DNA from: Candidatus Heimdallarchaeota archaeon | Lineage (GTDB): Archaea; Asgardarchaeota; Heimdallarchaeia; Heimdallarchaeales; Kariarchaeaceae | DNA: 64,000 nucleotides | Direction of reading: 5' to 3' | NCBI GenBank assembly: GCA_026702845.1 | Contig: JADCLS010000022.1 | Location: 20,247-84,246, forward strand | In this document: positions 9,772 to 19,267 of the stretch, piece after piece | Numbering within the stretch: position 1 is the first letter of the stretch | Layout: every line of letters starts with the position of its first letter | Program-made: the position numbers and the translations under genes | Notes under the pieces: generated by a model | The model's input: only the letters and a program-made list of their open reading frames with translations | Told to the model about the DNA's origin: nothing | Databases searched by the model: none

Positions 9772-10134
9772 ATGGCGAAAATTATCTCCATTCCTAGTTT
9801 TTCCGATCAGCGTGGAACCTTATCTGTTATTGATAAACTCATCCCTTTTGAGATTAAGAGATTATATTATATCTATAATACAACAAATCAACAAAGGGGA
9901 GGCCATAGACATAAGAAAACTAAACAAGCAGCAATCAGCATCAATGGATCTTGTTCATTTTATGTTAATAATAATAAAGTGGAGGAGACTTTTGTACTGG
10001 ATTCTCCAGATATTTGTTTATTACTTGAGCCAGAGGATTGGCATACTATGCAAGATTTCAGTAAAGACTGTATATTACTAGTCTTAGCATCTGAACATTA
10101 TGATGTGAATGATTATATTGATGAGGAATATTAA
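9772..10134 (+). CDS. fdtA: dTDP-4-keto-6-deoxyglucose 3,4-ketoisomerase (FdtA/QdtA-like, WxcM domain)
   Basis: Cupin-type sugar isomerase, 120 residues, that moves the keto group of dTDP-4-keto-6-deoxyglucose from C4 to C3. The [11 protein letters not shown] segment carries the catalytic His pair of the FdtA/QdtA family (usually RGxHAHK), followed by FYVNNN and [13 protein letters not shown], typical of the jelly-roll fold. FdtA and QdtA differ in C4 stereochemistry and cannot be told apart by eye, so the product leads to either Fuc3N or Qui3N. I use the ATG at 9772; an upstream TTG at 9748 is possible. The stop overlaps the aminotransferase start by one base (TAATG), so the two are translated together. 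Confidence 0.85.
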   Translation: MAKIISIPSFSDQRGTLSVIDKLIPFEIKRLYYIYNTTNQQRGGHRHKKTKQAAISINGSCSFYVNNNKVEETFVLDSPDICLLLEPEDWHTMQDFSKDCILLVLASEHYDVNDYIDEEY

Positions 10135-11219
10135 TGATAGAATATGAAAATTTAAAAAATTTGAACAATCCATTTGTGAAGGAATTTAAGAATAAATTCG
10201 AAGAATTCCTGGATTCTGGATGGTATGTGCTTGGAAATGAAGTCTCCTCTTTTGAAAATGAATTTGCTAGGTATAATGGGGCAAAATACTGTGTAGGCGT
10301 TGCTTCAGGTTTGGATGCAATTACTTTGGCAATAAGGGCATGTAACTTCACAGAAAAATCTGAGATTATAGTTCCCTCAAATACATACATTGCAACAATA
10401 ATTTCCATTTATGAAAGTGGGCATATTCCTGTTCTGGTTGAACCTAAATTGAATACATACAATATCGATCCAGAGATGATAGAAAAACATATTTCCCCGA
10501 AGACTAAGGCAATATTGGTTGTCCATCTTTATGGTAAGACTTGTGAAATGAATCCAATTATGGACATTGCTGAAAAATATGGATTAATCGTCATTGAAGA
10601 TGCTGCCCAGGCACATGGAGCTTCATATAAAGGCAATAAAACAGGAACATTGGGTCATATAGCTGCATTTAGCTTTTATCCTACTAAAAATCTAGGAGCA
10701 CTAGGTGATGCTGGAGCTGTAGTTACGAATGATGATGAGATAAGAGAAAAAGTATTGATGCTAAGAAATTATGGTGAAGAAACCAAGTACAATAATAAAA
10801 TTTTGGGAGTAAATTCTAGGTTAGATGAACTCCAAGCAACTTTTCTTCGTATTAAATTGAGATCACTGGATAAAATTAATGAACATAAGCGAAATTTAGC
10901 TAAGATTTATTTTGATTCATTATCTGAGAAATTTACAGTTCCCTCAGTTGATAAAGATCATTTTGATGTTTATCACATATTCAATATACGCCACAAGCAA
11001 AGAGATAAAATACAAAGTTTTCTGCTTTCCAATGGAATTAAAACTGCTATTCATTATCCTACTCCACCACACAAGCAACCTGCATTGGTTACTCAACTTC
11101 CAAATTCTTTCCCAATTTCTGAAGAGATACATAAAACAACTTTGAGCTTACCCATTTCCTTTTACCATACAGAAGAAGATATTACTAATGTGGCCAATAT
11201 AATAAATAAGTTTGAATAA
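10134..11219 (+). CDS. fdtB: DegT/DnrJ/EryC1/StrS-family PLP-dependent sugar aminotransferase (FdtB-like)
   Basis: Transfers an amino group to a keto-sugar nucleotide, here most likely dTDP-3-keto-6-deoxyhexose made by the preceding isomerase. The 361-residue protein has GSG-like SGLDAITLA at about residue 60, the PLP-stacking [10 protein letters not shown] with its Asp near residue 155, and the Schiff-base Lys in [16 protein letters not shown] near 184. Length is standard for FdtB/QdtB. Together with the RmlA-like and RmlB proteins it would give dTDP-Fuc3N or dTDP-Qui3N. No acetyltransferase of the FdtC/QdtC type is in the window, so the amine may stay free or be modified by an enzyme elsewhere. 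Confidence 0.9.
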   Translation: MIEYENLKNLNNPFVKEFKNKFEEFLDSGWYVLGNEVSSFENEFARYNGAKYCVGVASGLDAITLAIRACNFTEKSEIIVPSNTYIATIISIYESGHIPVLVEPKLNTYNIDPEMIEKHISPKTKAILVVHLYGKTCEMNPIMDIAEKYGLIVIEDAAQAHGASYKGNKTGTLGHIAAFSFYPTKNLGALGDAGAVVTNDDEIREKVLMLRNYGEETKYNNKILGVNSRLDELQATFLRIKLRSLDKINEHKRNLAKIYFDSLSEKFTVPSVDKDHFDVYHIFNIRHKQRDKIQSFLLSNGIKTAIHYPTPPHKQPALVTQLPNSFPISEEIHKTTLSLPISFYHTEEDITNVANIINKFE

Positions 11220-11291
11220 ATCATCTCATCTTCAATTAAGACATATTACTGAGAGGTTTGAATCGAATACCGTTTCACGATTGCTATATAT

Positions 11292-12800
11292 TCAAATCAT
11301 ATTCAAACTAGTTTTAATTAAGTCAATTATACCGTAATTAAAATATTTATCTGCAATGAAGCTAAGAATAAAATAAATCACTATTGAAATCAATATATAA
11401 AAAAATAAACTGAGATAGGAGCTAATTGGAAAGATAGCAATTAATAAAATAATGCAATATCCAGTTATTGAACTTAAGAAAGTAGGAATAAATACTGATT
11501 TTAAATAAATTCTATAACCACATTTTAAATAATTTACTGCATTATAAGTAAATCCGAAATTTGAAATAAATATACTAAGTAATACTACCCAAGATGCGCC
11601 TTCCAAACCCCACTTCTCTATAAAGGGTATTATTAATATTACAATAATCATAAACCTCAAAATTTGCCATCTTACATTTAATTTCGGTTTACCTATAGCG
11701 AGAAAAATTGGTCCTGAGGTAGTAGACAAGCCTCTAATAATACCTGCAATAGATAATATCTTCATAGATAGAACCATAGGTAACCATTCTGCACCAAAAA
11801 CAAGTAAAGTTACATCATATGCCAAGGTAAAAACCATTATGTTGAAGGGTATAATAATAAAACTGGTCAATTTCAAGGTCATTAGATAGGTTTCTCTAGT
11901 TTTTACGATATTATTTTGCATTTTTGAATACACAGGCATACTAATAGAAGCAATAACATGAGATATTTGAGTAGTAACCAAATTAGCTAGTTTATATGCC
12001 ATCCTGTACAGGCCTAGACCTATTGTTCCAACTAGAAAACCAACCATAATATCGTCTCCCTCCAAAATAACATAGCTCATTATTCCTGATAAGAAAATCC
12101 ATTTACTATAATTTAAGAGATGTTTAAATTTTTCTTTATCGAATTCTATTCTTGGCCTAAAAGGTTGTAATACATAGCTGAGAATGAATTTAATTAGATA
12201 TTCAGAGAGGTATGCTATCACTAATACCCACACATTACCCCAAATAAAAGTTAAAATGATTGAGATGATAAAACTAATCAACCCACCCGAGATCTGATAT
12301 ATAAAGGATTTATGATAATTTAGATCCTTTTGAAAAAATACAGTTCCGATATTAGTAAATGCATCTACTAGCAATATTGAACCAACAACTTTGATTATTA
12401 TCTCTGACGAGGGCTCGTTAAAGAATATCGCCACAAATGGGGCAGTTAAATATAGTATCAAATAAAGAAGAAGGTTTCTTATTATCTTAATAGTCCAAGC
12501 CGTATTGAGATATTTATGAATATTTTCTTGTTCATGTATTAGAGCATATGATAATCCTGTTTGTGATACAGTATTCAGCAATGATAAAACAATTAAAGCG
12601 ATTCCAATAATTCCAAATGCTTTTGGACCTAATATTTCAGCAATGATCGCCATTTTAACCAATGATAACACTTGATTAATTATTCTTGCAGTTAAACTCC
12701 ATATGACACTTCTAGATGCTTGTTGAGCTAATTTATCACTTGGTAAAATTAAATTTTTAACTTTTCCAAATAATATTCTAGGTATATTCAAATTTATCAC
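11292..12800 (-). CDS. Wzx-type polysaccharide flippase (MOP/MATE superfamily)
   Basis: A 502-residue integral membrane protein with about 12 to 14 hydrophobic segments and the family start LAQQASRSVIWSLTARIINQVLSL, followed by AIIAEILGPKAFGIIGIALI, typical of oligosaccharide flippases and lipopolysaccharide transporters. It would move a polyprenyl-linked repeat unit across the cytoplasmic membrane. The start is GTG; no upstream in-frame ATG exists. It faces the aminotransferase gene tail to tail, with 72 nt between. No Wzy-like polymerase is obvious in the window, so the flipped unit may be transferred directly to an acceptor or polymerised by an unrecognised enzyme. Confidence 0.88.
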   Translation of the reverse strand: MINLNIPRILFGKVKNLILPSDKLAQQASRSVIWSLTARIINQVLSLVKMAIIAEILGPKAFGIIGIALIVLSLLNTVSQTGLSYALIHEQENIHKYLNTAWTIKIIRNLLLYLILYLTAPFVAIFFNEPSSEIIIKVVGSILLVDAFTNIGTVFFQKDLNYHKSFIYQISGGLISFIISIILTFIWGNVWVLVIAYLSEYLIKFILSYVLQPFRPRIEFDKEKFKHLLNYSKWIFLSGIMSYVILEGDDIMVGFLVGTIGLGLYRMAYKLANLVTTQISHVIASISMPVYSKMQNNIVKTRETYLMTLKLTSFIIIPFNIMVFTLAYDVTLLVFGAEWLPMVLSMKILSIAGIIRGLSTTSGPIFLAIGKPKLNVRWQILRFMIIVILIIPFIEKWGLEGASWVVLLSIFISNFGFTYNAVNYLKCGYRIYLKSVFIPTFLSSITGYCIILLIAIFPISSYLSLFFYILISIVIYFILSFIADKYFNYGIIDLIKTSLNMI

Positions 12801-12985
12801 TACCTGTTAGATTGACTTCTAAGTGTCTCTGAAATAAAAAAAAAAATCTAGTAATAAAACAATTGTATCTTTAACAAAGATTATTCTCAAATTAGAAGTA
12901 TTTATACAGAGAGGAAATCATTTGAATTAATATTCTAAGTATTAAATTTAAACCATTGGAATCAAATCACTAGAACATAATCATT

Positions 12986-12995
12986 ACATATTTTA
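12986..12995 (+). promoter_or_regulatory. Putative TATA box before the FkbM methyltransferase gene
   Basis: ACATATTTTA centred about 30 nt before the ATG at 13022 fits a TATA box driving a leaderless or nearly leaderless transcript. No ribosome binding site is seen before this gene. A second TA-rich element only 10 nt from the ATG is too close to act as TATA box. By eye only. Confidence 0.3.
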
Positions 12996-13021
12996 ATCTA
13001 ACTTACTACTTTTTTATATCA

Positions 13022-13711
13022 ATGATAAGATCTTTAATTAGTAAGATAATGTTTAAAGTCGGAATAAAAGAGAAATATGCAATAATTGCATATTCTCAAG
13101 AGGGTGAGGATTTAATCATTAATCGGCTTTTACAAGGAAATAAAACTGGTTTCTATGTTGATGTTGGTGCACACCATCCTAAAAGGTTTTCAAACACGTA
13201 TTTCTTTTATAAAAAAGGATGGAATGGAATTAATATCGATGCGAGACCAGGCAGTATGGATGAATTTTATAAAGTAAGACCTAGAGATATTAATATAGAG
13301 CAAGCTATTAGTGAATTTCCTGAAAAATTAATCTATTATTACTTCAATGATCCAGCATTAAATGGCTTCTCAAAAGAAATTTCGATGAAAAGAGAAAATG
13401 AAACATCTTATAAAATAATAAAAGAAGAAATATTAGAAACTCAAACGTTGAAATTCATTTTAGATAATAATATAAATAAAGGACAAAAAATTGATTTCAT
13501 GTCAATTGATGTTGAAGGACTAGATTTTCAAGTATTAAAATCAAATGATTGGGATTTATATCAACCACATCTAATTATTATAGAGGATTTTGATTTAGAT
13601 TTAATGAATTTGGAAGAATCTGAAACAGCTTCATTTCTACTCTCCAAAAATTACATATTAGTTGCCAAAACGTTAAATTCCATCATATACAAAAATCAAT
13701 CATATCAATAA
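13022..13711 (+). CDS. FkbM-family methyltransferase
   Basis: A 229-residue SAM-dependent methyltransferase of the FkbM type found in glycan and secondary-metabolite loci. Seen: SQEGEDLIINRLL near residue 30, the SAM loop GFYVDVGAHHPKRFSNT at about 42 to 58, GWNGINIDARP with the ribose-binding acidic residue, and the IDFMSIDVEGLDFQVLK segment (usually DxxKIDVEGxE) with the conserved Asp/Glu pair. It stands alone on the plus strand between the flippase and rmlB. It likely O-methylates a sugar of the surface polymer; the exact target cannot be read from sequence. The very AT-rich codon use resembles the other polymer genes. Confidence 0.83.
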   Translation: MIRSLISKIMFKVGIKEKYAIIAYSQEGEDLIINRLLQGNKTGFYVDVGAHHPKRFSNTYFFYKKGWNGINIDARPGSMDEFYKVRPRDINIEQAISEFPEKLIYYYFNDPALNGFSKEISMKRENETSYKIIKEEILETQTLKFILDNNINKGQKIDFMSIDVEGLDFQVLKSNDWDLYQPHLIIIEDFDLDLMNLEESETASFLLSKNYILVAKTLNSIIYKNQSYQ

Positions 13712-13880
13712 TTCCTAGTGATAATTTCGCAACTTGTATATTATTTCTTATTTATCACAAATATATACACCTAAACCATGTAATAATGAATTTGACAGGA
13801 GGGAAATATTGTGAGATATAATGCAATTACTTTTCGAGTATTTTCATAATAATAAATAGAATAAAATAATACAAGGAAAA

Positions 13881-14819
13881 ATGCAAAATATGACAAAGGT
13901 AATTGTATCTGGAGCTGCAGGCTTTATAGGCTCAAATTTTGTTCATTTAGCATTAGAACAAAATTGGTTTGATGAGATAGTAGTTATTGATAAGCTAACC
14001 TATGCAGCAAATAAGGACTATATTCCTGATTCACCAAAAATCAAGTCATATTTTGTTGATATTGCAGATACTCCTGTAGAAGAACTTCAGGATGCTGATT
14101 ATTACATCAATTTTGCTGCTGAAACTCATGTTGATCGAGCAATTGCATCAAGTATTGTGTTCACTGAGAATAATGTTCTCTCCCTGCACAAATTGATAGA
14201 AACAATACGATTGAATGAGATAGACATGAGATTTCTACATATTTCAACTGATGAAGTATATGGATCTATTCTAGAGGGATCATTTTCAGAAAATGATAAA
14301 CTATTCCCAAGAAATCCTTACAGTGCCAGTAAAGCTGCTGCTGAATTACTCATCAATAGCTATATGATCACATACAATATGGATTTTATTATCACCAGAT
14401 CATCCAATAATTATGGGCCTAGGCAAAATACTGAAAAATTACTACCAAAGATGATTGAGAAATTTTTAAAAGGGGAATCAATTGGGATTTATGGAGAAGG
14501 AAAACAAATCAGGGATTGGACAAATGTATTTGATAATTGTAGAGGGATTTATACAGCATTAACTAGTGGAAAGACAGGTGAAGTGTACAATATCTCAGCT
14601 AATGACGAGAGAGAGAATATTGAGATGGCAAAACTCGTATCAGAATTGATGGATATCAATTATGATTATATGGAATTCATTGAGGATAGATTGGGTCATG
14701 ATTTCAGATATTCTATTGCTACTGATAAAATTAGATCACTTGGATGGAAACCTGAGATAGAGCTGCAAGATGGGTTATTACAGACAATTCAATGGTATAA
14801 AGATAATCAATCAAAGTAA
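13881..14819 (+). CDS. rmlB: dTDP-glucose 4,6-dehydratase
   Basis: NAD-dependent dehydratase turning dTDP-glucose into dTDP-4-keto-6-deoxyglucose, the substrate of the FdtA-like enzyme. The 312-residue protein carries VSGAAGFIGSNFV, FAAETHVDRAI, the signature STDEVYG with the catalytic Asp/Glu, YSASKAAAE with the Tyr-x3-Lys pair, and RSSNNYGPRQ. Start at the ATG giving MQNMTKVIVSG; the second Met is also possible. It is about 20 residues shorter than typical RmlB. The gene sits some 2.7 kb from fdtA/fdtB and 5 kb from the RmlA-like gene, so the pathway is scattered over several transcription units inside one locus. Confidence 0.92.
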   Translation: MQNMTKVIVSGAAGFIGSNFVHLALEQNWFDEIVVIDKLTYAANKDYIPDSPKIKSYFVDIADTPVEELQDADYYINFAAETHVDRAIASSIVFTENNVLSLHKLIETIRLNEIDMRFLHISTDEVYGSILEGSFSENDKLFPRNPYSASKAAAELLINSYMITYNMDFIITRSSNNYGPRQNTEKLLPKMIEKFLKGESIGIYGEGKQIRDWTNVFDNCRGIYTALTSGKTGEVYNISANDERENIEMAKLVSELMDINYDYMEFIEDRLGHDFRYSIATDKIRSLGWKPEIELQDGLLQTIQWYKDNQSK

Positions 14820-14876
14820 TAAAAAATAAATAATTCTATCTTAAAGTAATTAAGAAATGAATTTACACCTGAATTA

Positions 14877-15869
14877 ATGAGACATTACTGCACTCTGTTC
14901 AACATCAACTATATGAGTCGTGGGTTAGCAATGTATCAATCATTGATTGATCTGAAGGAAGAATTCACCCTGTATATTTTCAGTTTTGATGATCTCTCAT
15001 TTACGTTACTGAAACAAATGAATCTCCCTCATATTATTGTGATCGGCCTTCCTGAATTTGAAAATGATGAACTCCTGGGTGTGAAGGGTGATAGAACAAA
15101 TGTAGAATATATGTGGACATCAAGTCCTCATATTATCAGACATGTCATTCAACATTATGAGGTTGATATGGTAACCTATCTAGATGCAGATATTTACTTC
15201 TTCCAGAGCCCTGAACTACTACTCCAAGAAATGGAGGATGCGGGAAATTCTGTTCTCATTACTGAACATCGATATACTCCTGAGAGAGATCAATCGGTAA
15301 CTACAGGGATTTATTGTGTGCAATTTGTCGTATTCAAGGCGGATAAATATGGGATGGAGGCCCTGAATTGGTGGGCTGATCGATGTATTGAATGGTGTTA
15401 TGCTCGAGTAGAAGATGGAAAATTTGGAGATCAGAAGTATCTTGATGATTGGCCAGAACGATTTGAGAAGGTTCATGTACTGAAGCATCTGGGAGGAGGG
15501 GTTGCTCCGTGGAATATTCAGCAGTACAGTATCTGGCAAAGTGACAATACAGTTAAAGGAACAGTTAAAGCCACTAAAGAGGAATTTGACCTGGTATTTT
15601 ATCACTTCCATCGTTTAAGAATCTATGATAATGGAAAAATTGATCTGATTTATAGCTATCCATTATCCAAAAATATTAAGCGATATATCTACAAACCCTA
15701 TGTAAAACAATTATTCAAGATTGGTAATCAAATACTGACCTATGATCAATCAATCGATCCCCATGGAAAGGGTGTTCAATTCATTAACTGGAAATTACCC
15801 CTAAAAAATATCAGAAGAAGACTACGAAGGCATTATAATCTGGTAACTGCAGATAAATTTATACAATAA
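14877..15869 (+). CDS. Glycosyltransferase, GT-A fold (GT8-like, DADIYFF motif)
   Basis: A 330-residue soluble glycosyltransferase. The N-terminal FNINYMSRGLAMYQSL resembles GT-A enzymes that begin with a short strand and helix, and VTYLDADIYFFQSPE near residue 100 gives a clear DxD metal-binding motif. Further on are TGIYCVQFVVFK, FGDQKYLDDWP and a VAPWN segment, patterns shared with GT8-like and nucleotide-diphospho-sugar transferase proteins of polysaccharide loci. The C-terminus (last 40 residues) is strongly basic and may touch the membrane. It is 57 nt after rmlB on the same strand, so cotranscription is possible. Donor and linkage are unknown. Confidence 0.75.
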   Translation: MRHYCTLFNINYMSRGLAMYQSLIDLKEEFTLYIFSFDDLSFTLLKQMNLPHIIVIGLPEFENDELLGVKGDRTNVEYMWTSSPHIIRHVIQHYEVDMVTYLDADIYFFQSPELLLQEMEDAGNSVLITEHRYTPERDQSVTTGIYCVQFVVFKADKYGMEALNWWADRCIEWCYARVEDGKFGDQKYLDDWPERFEKVHVLKHLGGGVAPWNIQQYSIWQSDNTVKGTVKATKEEFDLVFYHFHRLRIYDNGKIDLIYSYPLSKNIKRYIYKPYVKQLFKIGNQILTYDQSIDPHGKGVQFINWKLPLKNIRRRLRRHYNLVTADKFIQ

Positions 15870-15990
15870 TTAACAATTGAATTTCTGATCATTTACTGAT
15901 TCTAATCTCTAAATTATTCAATCACATATAATTTGGAAATTATTGTTACTATAATTGCAAAGATTTGATTTATTAAATCCATATCTTCAT

Positions 15991-16002
15991 CTTTTTATAA
16001 AT
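15991..16002 (+). promoter_or_regulatory. Putative TATA box for a leaderless TTG-initiated gene
   Basis: CTTTTTATAAAT is centred about 26 nt before the TTG at 16023, the textbook distance for transcription to begin at the start codon itself. No Shine-Dalgarno sequence precedes the TTG, and an in-frame stop upstream excludes an earlier start. Confidence 0.45.
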
Positions 16003-16022
16003 CCGCCTAAAAACATAAAATA

Positions 16023-16949
16023 TTGAAACTGAGTGTAATAATTAGTTGCTATGCAGCTGAATCAATGATTTCCTCCTGTCTGACCTCTCTACAGAATCAA
16101 ACGCATAAAGATCTTGAAATTATTGTCATAGATGCAAATTCACCAGATAATACAAGACAAATCATTAAAGATAATTTTCCTGAGGTAATTCTTCTTGAAG
16201 AGGAGAGAATCGGGGTAGGTGCTGCTCTTAACCTGGGATTGAAGATTGCATCAGGAGATATAATAGTTATTGATTTCAATACTGATGAATATGCAGAAAC
16301 AGACTGGGCAGAAGAATTACTCAAAGCTCATGCCTCATATGAAGACAAGGTGGTGATTTCACCGACAAGGATTGGATCAAACAAACTAGTTGATGGTTAT
16401 GGATCCAAATTCACGAAATCAGGTGGATTGATAAGGATAGGATTTGGTTCTGAACATGATCCCAATCGAGAGCCTGAGGAGGTTGATTGTACCGGCATTA
16501 ATACCTTTCCAAGACAATTGATTGAAGAAATCGGACTGATAGATGAGGATTATGAATTTTATGGCGCAGATACTGATTATAGCCTTAGAGCACGTCTAGC
16601 AGGGTATAAGATAATGACTGCACCAAAAGCCGTTACTCATCACCAGTTGAGTGCTTCCAAAGCATTAGATTATAGAAAATACATGCAACGCATGAATTTT
16701 GGAATACTAAGGGTGGTTTTCCTTCATGGATCTAAGAAAGTAATATTCAGATCTTTATATTATTATTCCATTCACTTCAATGTACGAGCATTTGCCAGGA
16801 TGATTATTCATTTGTTAAGGAAAAATGAAAATTATCGAAATAGCGCAAATGAGATAATTGGAAGAATAAAAGGAGTATTTCATGTAATTCGAAATTTGAA
16901 ACAAATTAGAGTGAAACGAAAAGAGTATAAGCCTAAATTGATTTTCTAG
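16023..16949 (+). CDS. Family 2 glycosyltransferase
   Basis: A 308-residue GT2 enzyme starting with TTG; an in-frame TAA shortly upstream and a TATA-like box about 26 nt before the TTG support this start. Seen: LSVIISCYAAESMI (first strand), VIDANSPDNT, the IGVGAALNLGL segment, VIDFNTDEY at the position of the DxD, an ED-like EDYEFYGADTDYSLRARLAGY around residue 180, and a C-terminal basic, hydrophobic region. These are typical of polysaccharide-assembly transferases working at the inner membrane face. Its stop overlaps the convergent GT2 gene on the other strand by four bases. Specificity unknown. Confidence 0.85.
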   Translation: MKLSVIISCYAAESMISSCLTSLQNQTHKDLEIIVIDANSPDNTRQIIKDNFPEVILLEEERIGVGAALNLGLKIASGDIIVIDFNTDEYAETDWAEELLKAHASYEDKVVISPTRIGSNKLVDGYGSKFTKSGGLIRIGFGSEHDPNREPEEVDCTGINTFPRQLIEEIGLIDEDYEFYGADTDYSLRARLAGYKIMTAPKAVTHHQLSASKALDYRKYMQRMNFGILRVVFLHGSKKVIFRSLYYYSIHFNVRAFARMIIHLLRKNENYRNSANEIIGRIKGVFHVIRNLKQIRVKRKEYKPKLIF

Positions 16950-17761
16950 GCCCTCACTTTCTTGCCAATAATCCGACGGTATTGATACCTTCTAAAAGCA
17001 GACCTGATCTCTCTGGGATATTTTGATGATCTTTTCAAGGTACAATAGCCAAATAATCCTCCAACGATAATTTTTATATCTCTCCATTTCAGTGTCAATT
17101 TTAAAAAATCATAGAGTACATAGAGAAAAATGTAACCATATGCTCTTTTTGCCCGGCCCATTGTCACATATGCATTGTATGAGTAATTAGTAGATGTAGG
17201 TCTTTGAACATCGTATATTATGTTTCTATTAACCCCATATTTCAACTCATTGACTAAACAGATTGCTGAAACATAAGTATCAAAACCATAATTTACAGGA
17301 TATCGTTTTCCTATCAGGTGATATAACTTGGAACTGATAATTCTTCCAGAACCTCTGATATTACCAAAATGTTCCTCATTTTTGATGACCCCAGAACTAA
17401 GATCTAGCTTGTTTTCTTGCATATAATTAATCATATCAAGGATATAGTTATTGGGAAGTATAGTATCCGCATCTAAGACCAAAATATAATCAAAATCAAT
17501 TGAAAGATGATCTAATTCCTCAAATGCTCGATTATATACCTGTGCTAATTTGAAATTACTTATCTTATTTGAATTATCCTCTAATTGTGAATTGAACACA
17601 TGAGGAGTGTATTTACTTGCGTGCTCAGAGGTATGATCTGTAGAATTGTCATCAATTACAATAATTGATTGCGGTTGTAATGTTTGATTTGTCAATGCTT
17701 TGAGGGTTTGTTCTATATACATTTCCTCATCTTTTGCTGGAATAACACAAACAATACGCAT
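16946..17761 (-). CDS. Family 2 glycosyltransferase
   Basis: A GT2 enzyme of 271 residues from the ATG that gives MRIVCVIPAKDEEMYI; an ATG 12 codons upstream (17797) lies outside the conserved fold. Motifs: VIDDNSTDHT for nucleotide binding, LVLDADTILP as the DxD site, and SGVIKNEEHFGNIRGSGRIIS in the acceptor region. The C-terminal 60 residues contain one weakly hydrophobic segment and end in a basic stretch. It is likely cotranscribed with the upstream CDP-glycerol glycerophosphotransferase-like gene (71 nt apart, same strand), which hints that both act on the same polymer. Confidence 0.84.
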   Translation of the reverse strand: MRIVCVIPAKDEEMYIEQTLKALTNQTLQPQSIIVIDDNSTDHTSEHASKYTPHVFNSQLEDNSNKISNFKLAQVYNRAFEELDHLSIDFDYILVLDADTILPNNYILDMINYMQENKLDLSSGVIKNEEHFGNIRGSGRIISSKLYHLIGKRYPVNYGFDTYVSAICLVNELKYGVNRNIIYDVQRPTSTNYSYNAYVTMGRAKRAYGYIFLYVLYDFLKLTLKWRDIKIIVGGLFGYCTLKRSSKYPREIRSAFRRYQYRRIIGKKVRA

Positions 17762-17832
17762 CTCTAATTTGGATGAGGTGGTGCTCCATAAAAACATATT
17801 AGAAGGATCTAAAACACCTGAAGGGTTATCAA

Positions 17833-19035
17833 CTAATTTATTACATTGAGAAAATTATTTTCAGTTTCTCTATCTATAATTTTCAATAATGTTGGAATGG
17901 TTTCTTGAAATTTAATTTCATGAAATTTGAGCATATCATTTTTGAGAAATTCATTGAAATATCCAGCATTTTCTAGTGATTTTTCCAATAATTCGATGAA
18001 GTGTCTGAACGATTTAACTTGACTTTCCGGACTAACCTCATCATAATTAAAAGCAAAACCGTAGAGAGAATCGTATTCTTCCTGATCGTAGGGAATGAGA
18101 ATTATTGGATGTTGTTTAATCAGAAAATCGAAATAGATAGATGAGTAATCAGTAATTAATAGATCTGAGATGAGTATCAAATCCTGAGTAGAAGATATTA
18201 TGTTCATATTACCATCAATAATCAATTTTCTTCTGTTCATTTCCTGTATTACTGGATCATTCATACTATTCAATTCATTTGGATGAAATCGAATCATCAA
18301 CCTAGCATTATGTTTGATCAGGATTTGTTCCAGTATATCATAGCTTGAATCATCAAAATCATCGAATGGGAATACTTTAGTTCTTATATGGCCTCGATAA
18401 GTCGGGGCATATAAAATAATTTTCAGGTCATTCTCATCAACATCCAAAGCACTTACATGTACGATTTTCCTAATTAATTCTTGCTTGTACTCAGTGATAT
18501 CTACACTAATCAATTTTTCATACAGATATTGATTGCGAGGTTGGCCTGTGACCACAATTTTTGAATTAATGCCACATTCATCTCTGAAGTATTCTGCTTC
18601 CCACTGAGAACTCACGCAGAATAGATCCCATCTGATCCTTTTTACCTTCATTATTCCATCCAAATGTTTGATAGGAATACCGTGCCATAAATTAACAATT
18701 AATTTCGGTGAGTTAGAGCTGAGCATATACAGAAGATCAGATGCTCCATGACTGAATGCACAGACCCTTGCCCGTAAAAATGTACCAATTCCAGATGGAG
18801 AAAGGAGAGATTTGGCACTATTATTGCCGAAAGATTTCTTGATTTCATTAATTTCCTGCTTATTTCTGCCCAACCATACAGTAGAGTATTTGTACTCTGG
18901 ATGCTGCCTGATCAATTCAAAGAAATATCGAGAATTTCCATAGTAACGAGGTCCTCCAACAACAATTAATTCCTTTTCCTTAGGTATTATCCGATCAAGA
19001 ATATGAATCATCTTTGTGAATAAAGCTAACATCAT
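17833..19035 (-). CDS. CDP-glycerol:poly(glycerophosphate) glycerophosphotransferase family protein (TagF/TarL-like)
   Basis: Enzymes of this family transfer polyol phosphate from CDP-glycerol or CDP-ribitol to a growing teichoic-acid type chain. Seen: NLWHGIPIKHLDG with the catalytic-type His near residue 140, VTGQPRNQYL, the YAPTYRGH segment, MIRFHPNE with the second conserved His, and LLITDYSSIYFDFL near residue 310 that binds the CDP phosphates. All are hallmarks of the TagB/TagF C-terminal domain. I place the start at the ATG at 19035; a TTG at 19062 would add nine residues. At 400 residues it matches the single-domain TagB/TagF size. A TagD-type gene 1.5 kb away could supply CDP-glycerol. 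Primase versus polymerase role cannot be decided. Confidence 0.9.
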   Translation of the reverse strand: MMLALFTKMIHILDRIIPKEKELIVVGGPRYYGNSRYFFELIRQHPEYKYSTVWLGRNKQEINEIKKSFGNNSAKSLLSPSGIGTFLRARVCAFSHGASDLLYMLSSNSPKLIVNLWHGIPIKHLDGIMKVKRIRWDLFCVSSQWEAEYFRDECGINSKIVVTGQPRNQYLYEKLISVDITEYKQELIRKIVHVSALDVDENDLKIILYAPTYRGHIRTKVFPFDDFDDSSYDILEQILIKHNARLMIRFHPNELNSMNDPVIQEMNRRKLIIDGNMNIISSTQDLILISDLLITDYSSIYFDFLIKQHPIILIPYDQEEYDSLYGFAFNYDEVSPESQVKSFRHFIELLEKSLENAGYFNEFLKNDMLKFHEIKFQETIPTLLKIIDRETENNFLNVIN

Positions 19036-19255
19036 TCTTTTTGTGTTATGAGTGAGATGCAATATCTCAAATGTCTATGGAATCAATTTTTATTCTTTCT
19101 AGTACTGCTGATTTAAGGTCAAATATTTGTGAAATAATTGTTATTTGTATGTAGAGCTAAGCTTGAAGTATCATTGAATATACTCGTCAGTGGGAACTTC
19201 CTATTTTACTAGGTTCGATAATATGTGATTTATATCTGAAATAGTATTCCTATTT

Positions 19256-19260
19256 GAGGT
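19256..19260 (+). promoter_or_regulatory. Ribosome binding site that fixes a TTG start
   Basis: GAGGT lies 7 nt before the TTG at 19268 and is the only support needed for that non-ATG start; the next in-frame ATG is almost 100 codons downstream, within the conserved domain. A TATA-like TTTATAT at 19229-19235 would give a leader of roughly 10 nt. Confidence 0.4.
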
Positions 19261-19267
19261 ATATTTC

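Noticed and set aside
10058..10408. Minus-strand reading frame opposite the fdtA/fdtB genes
   Set aside because: It lies entirely antisense to two well-supported genes and has no family resemblance.
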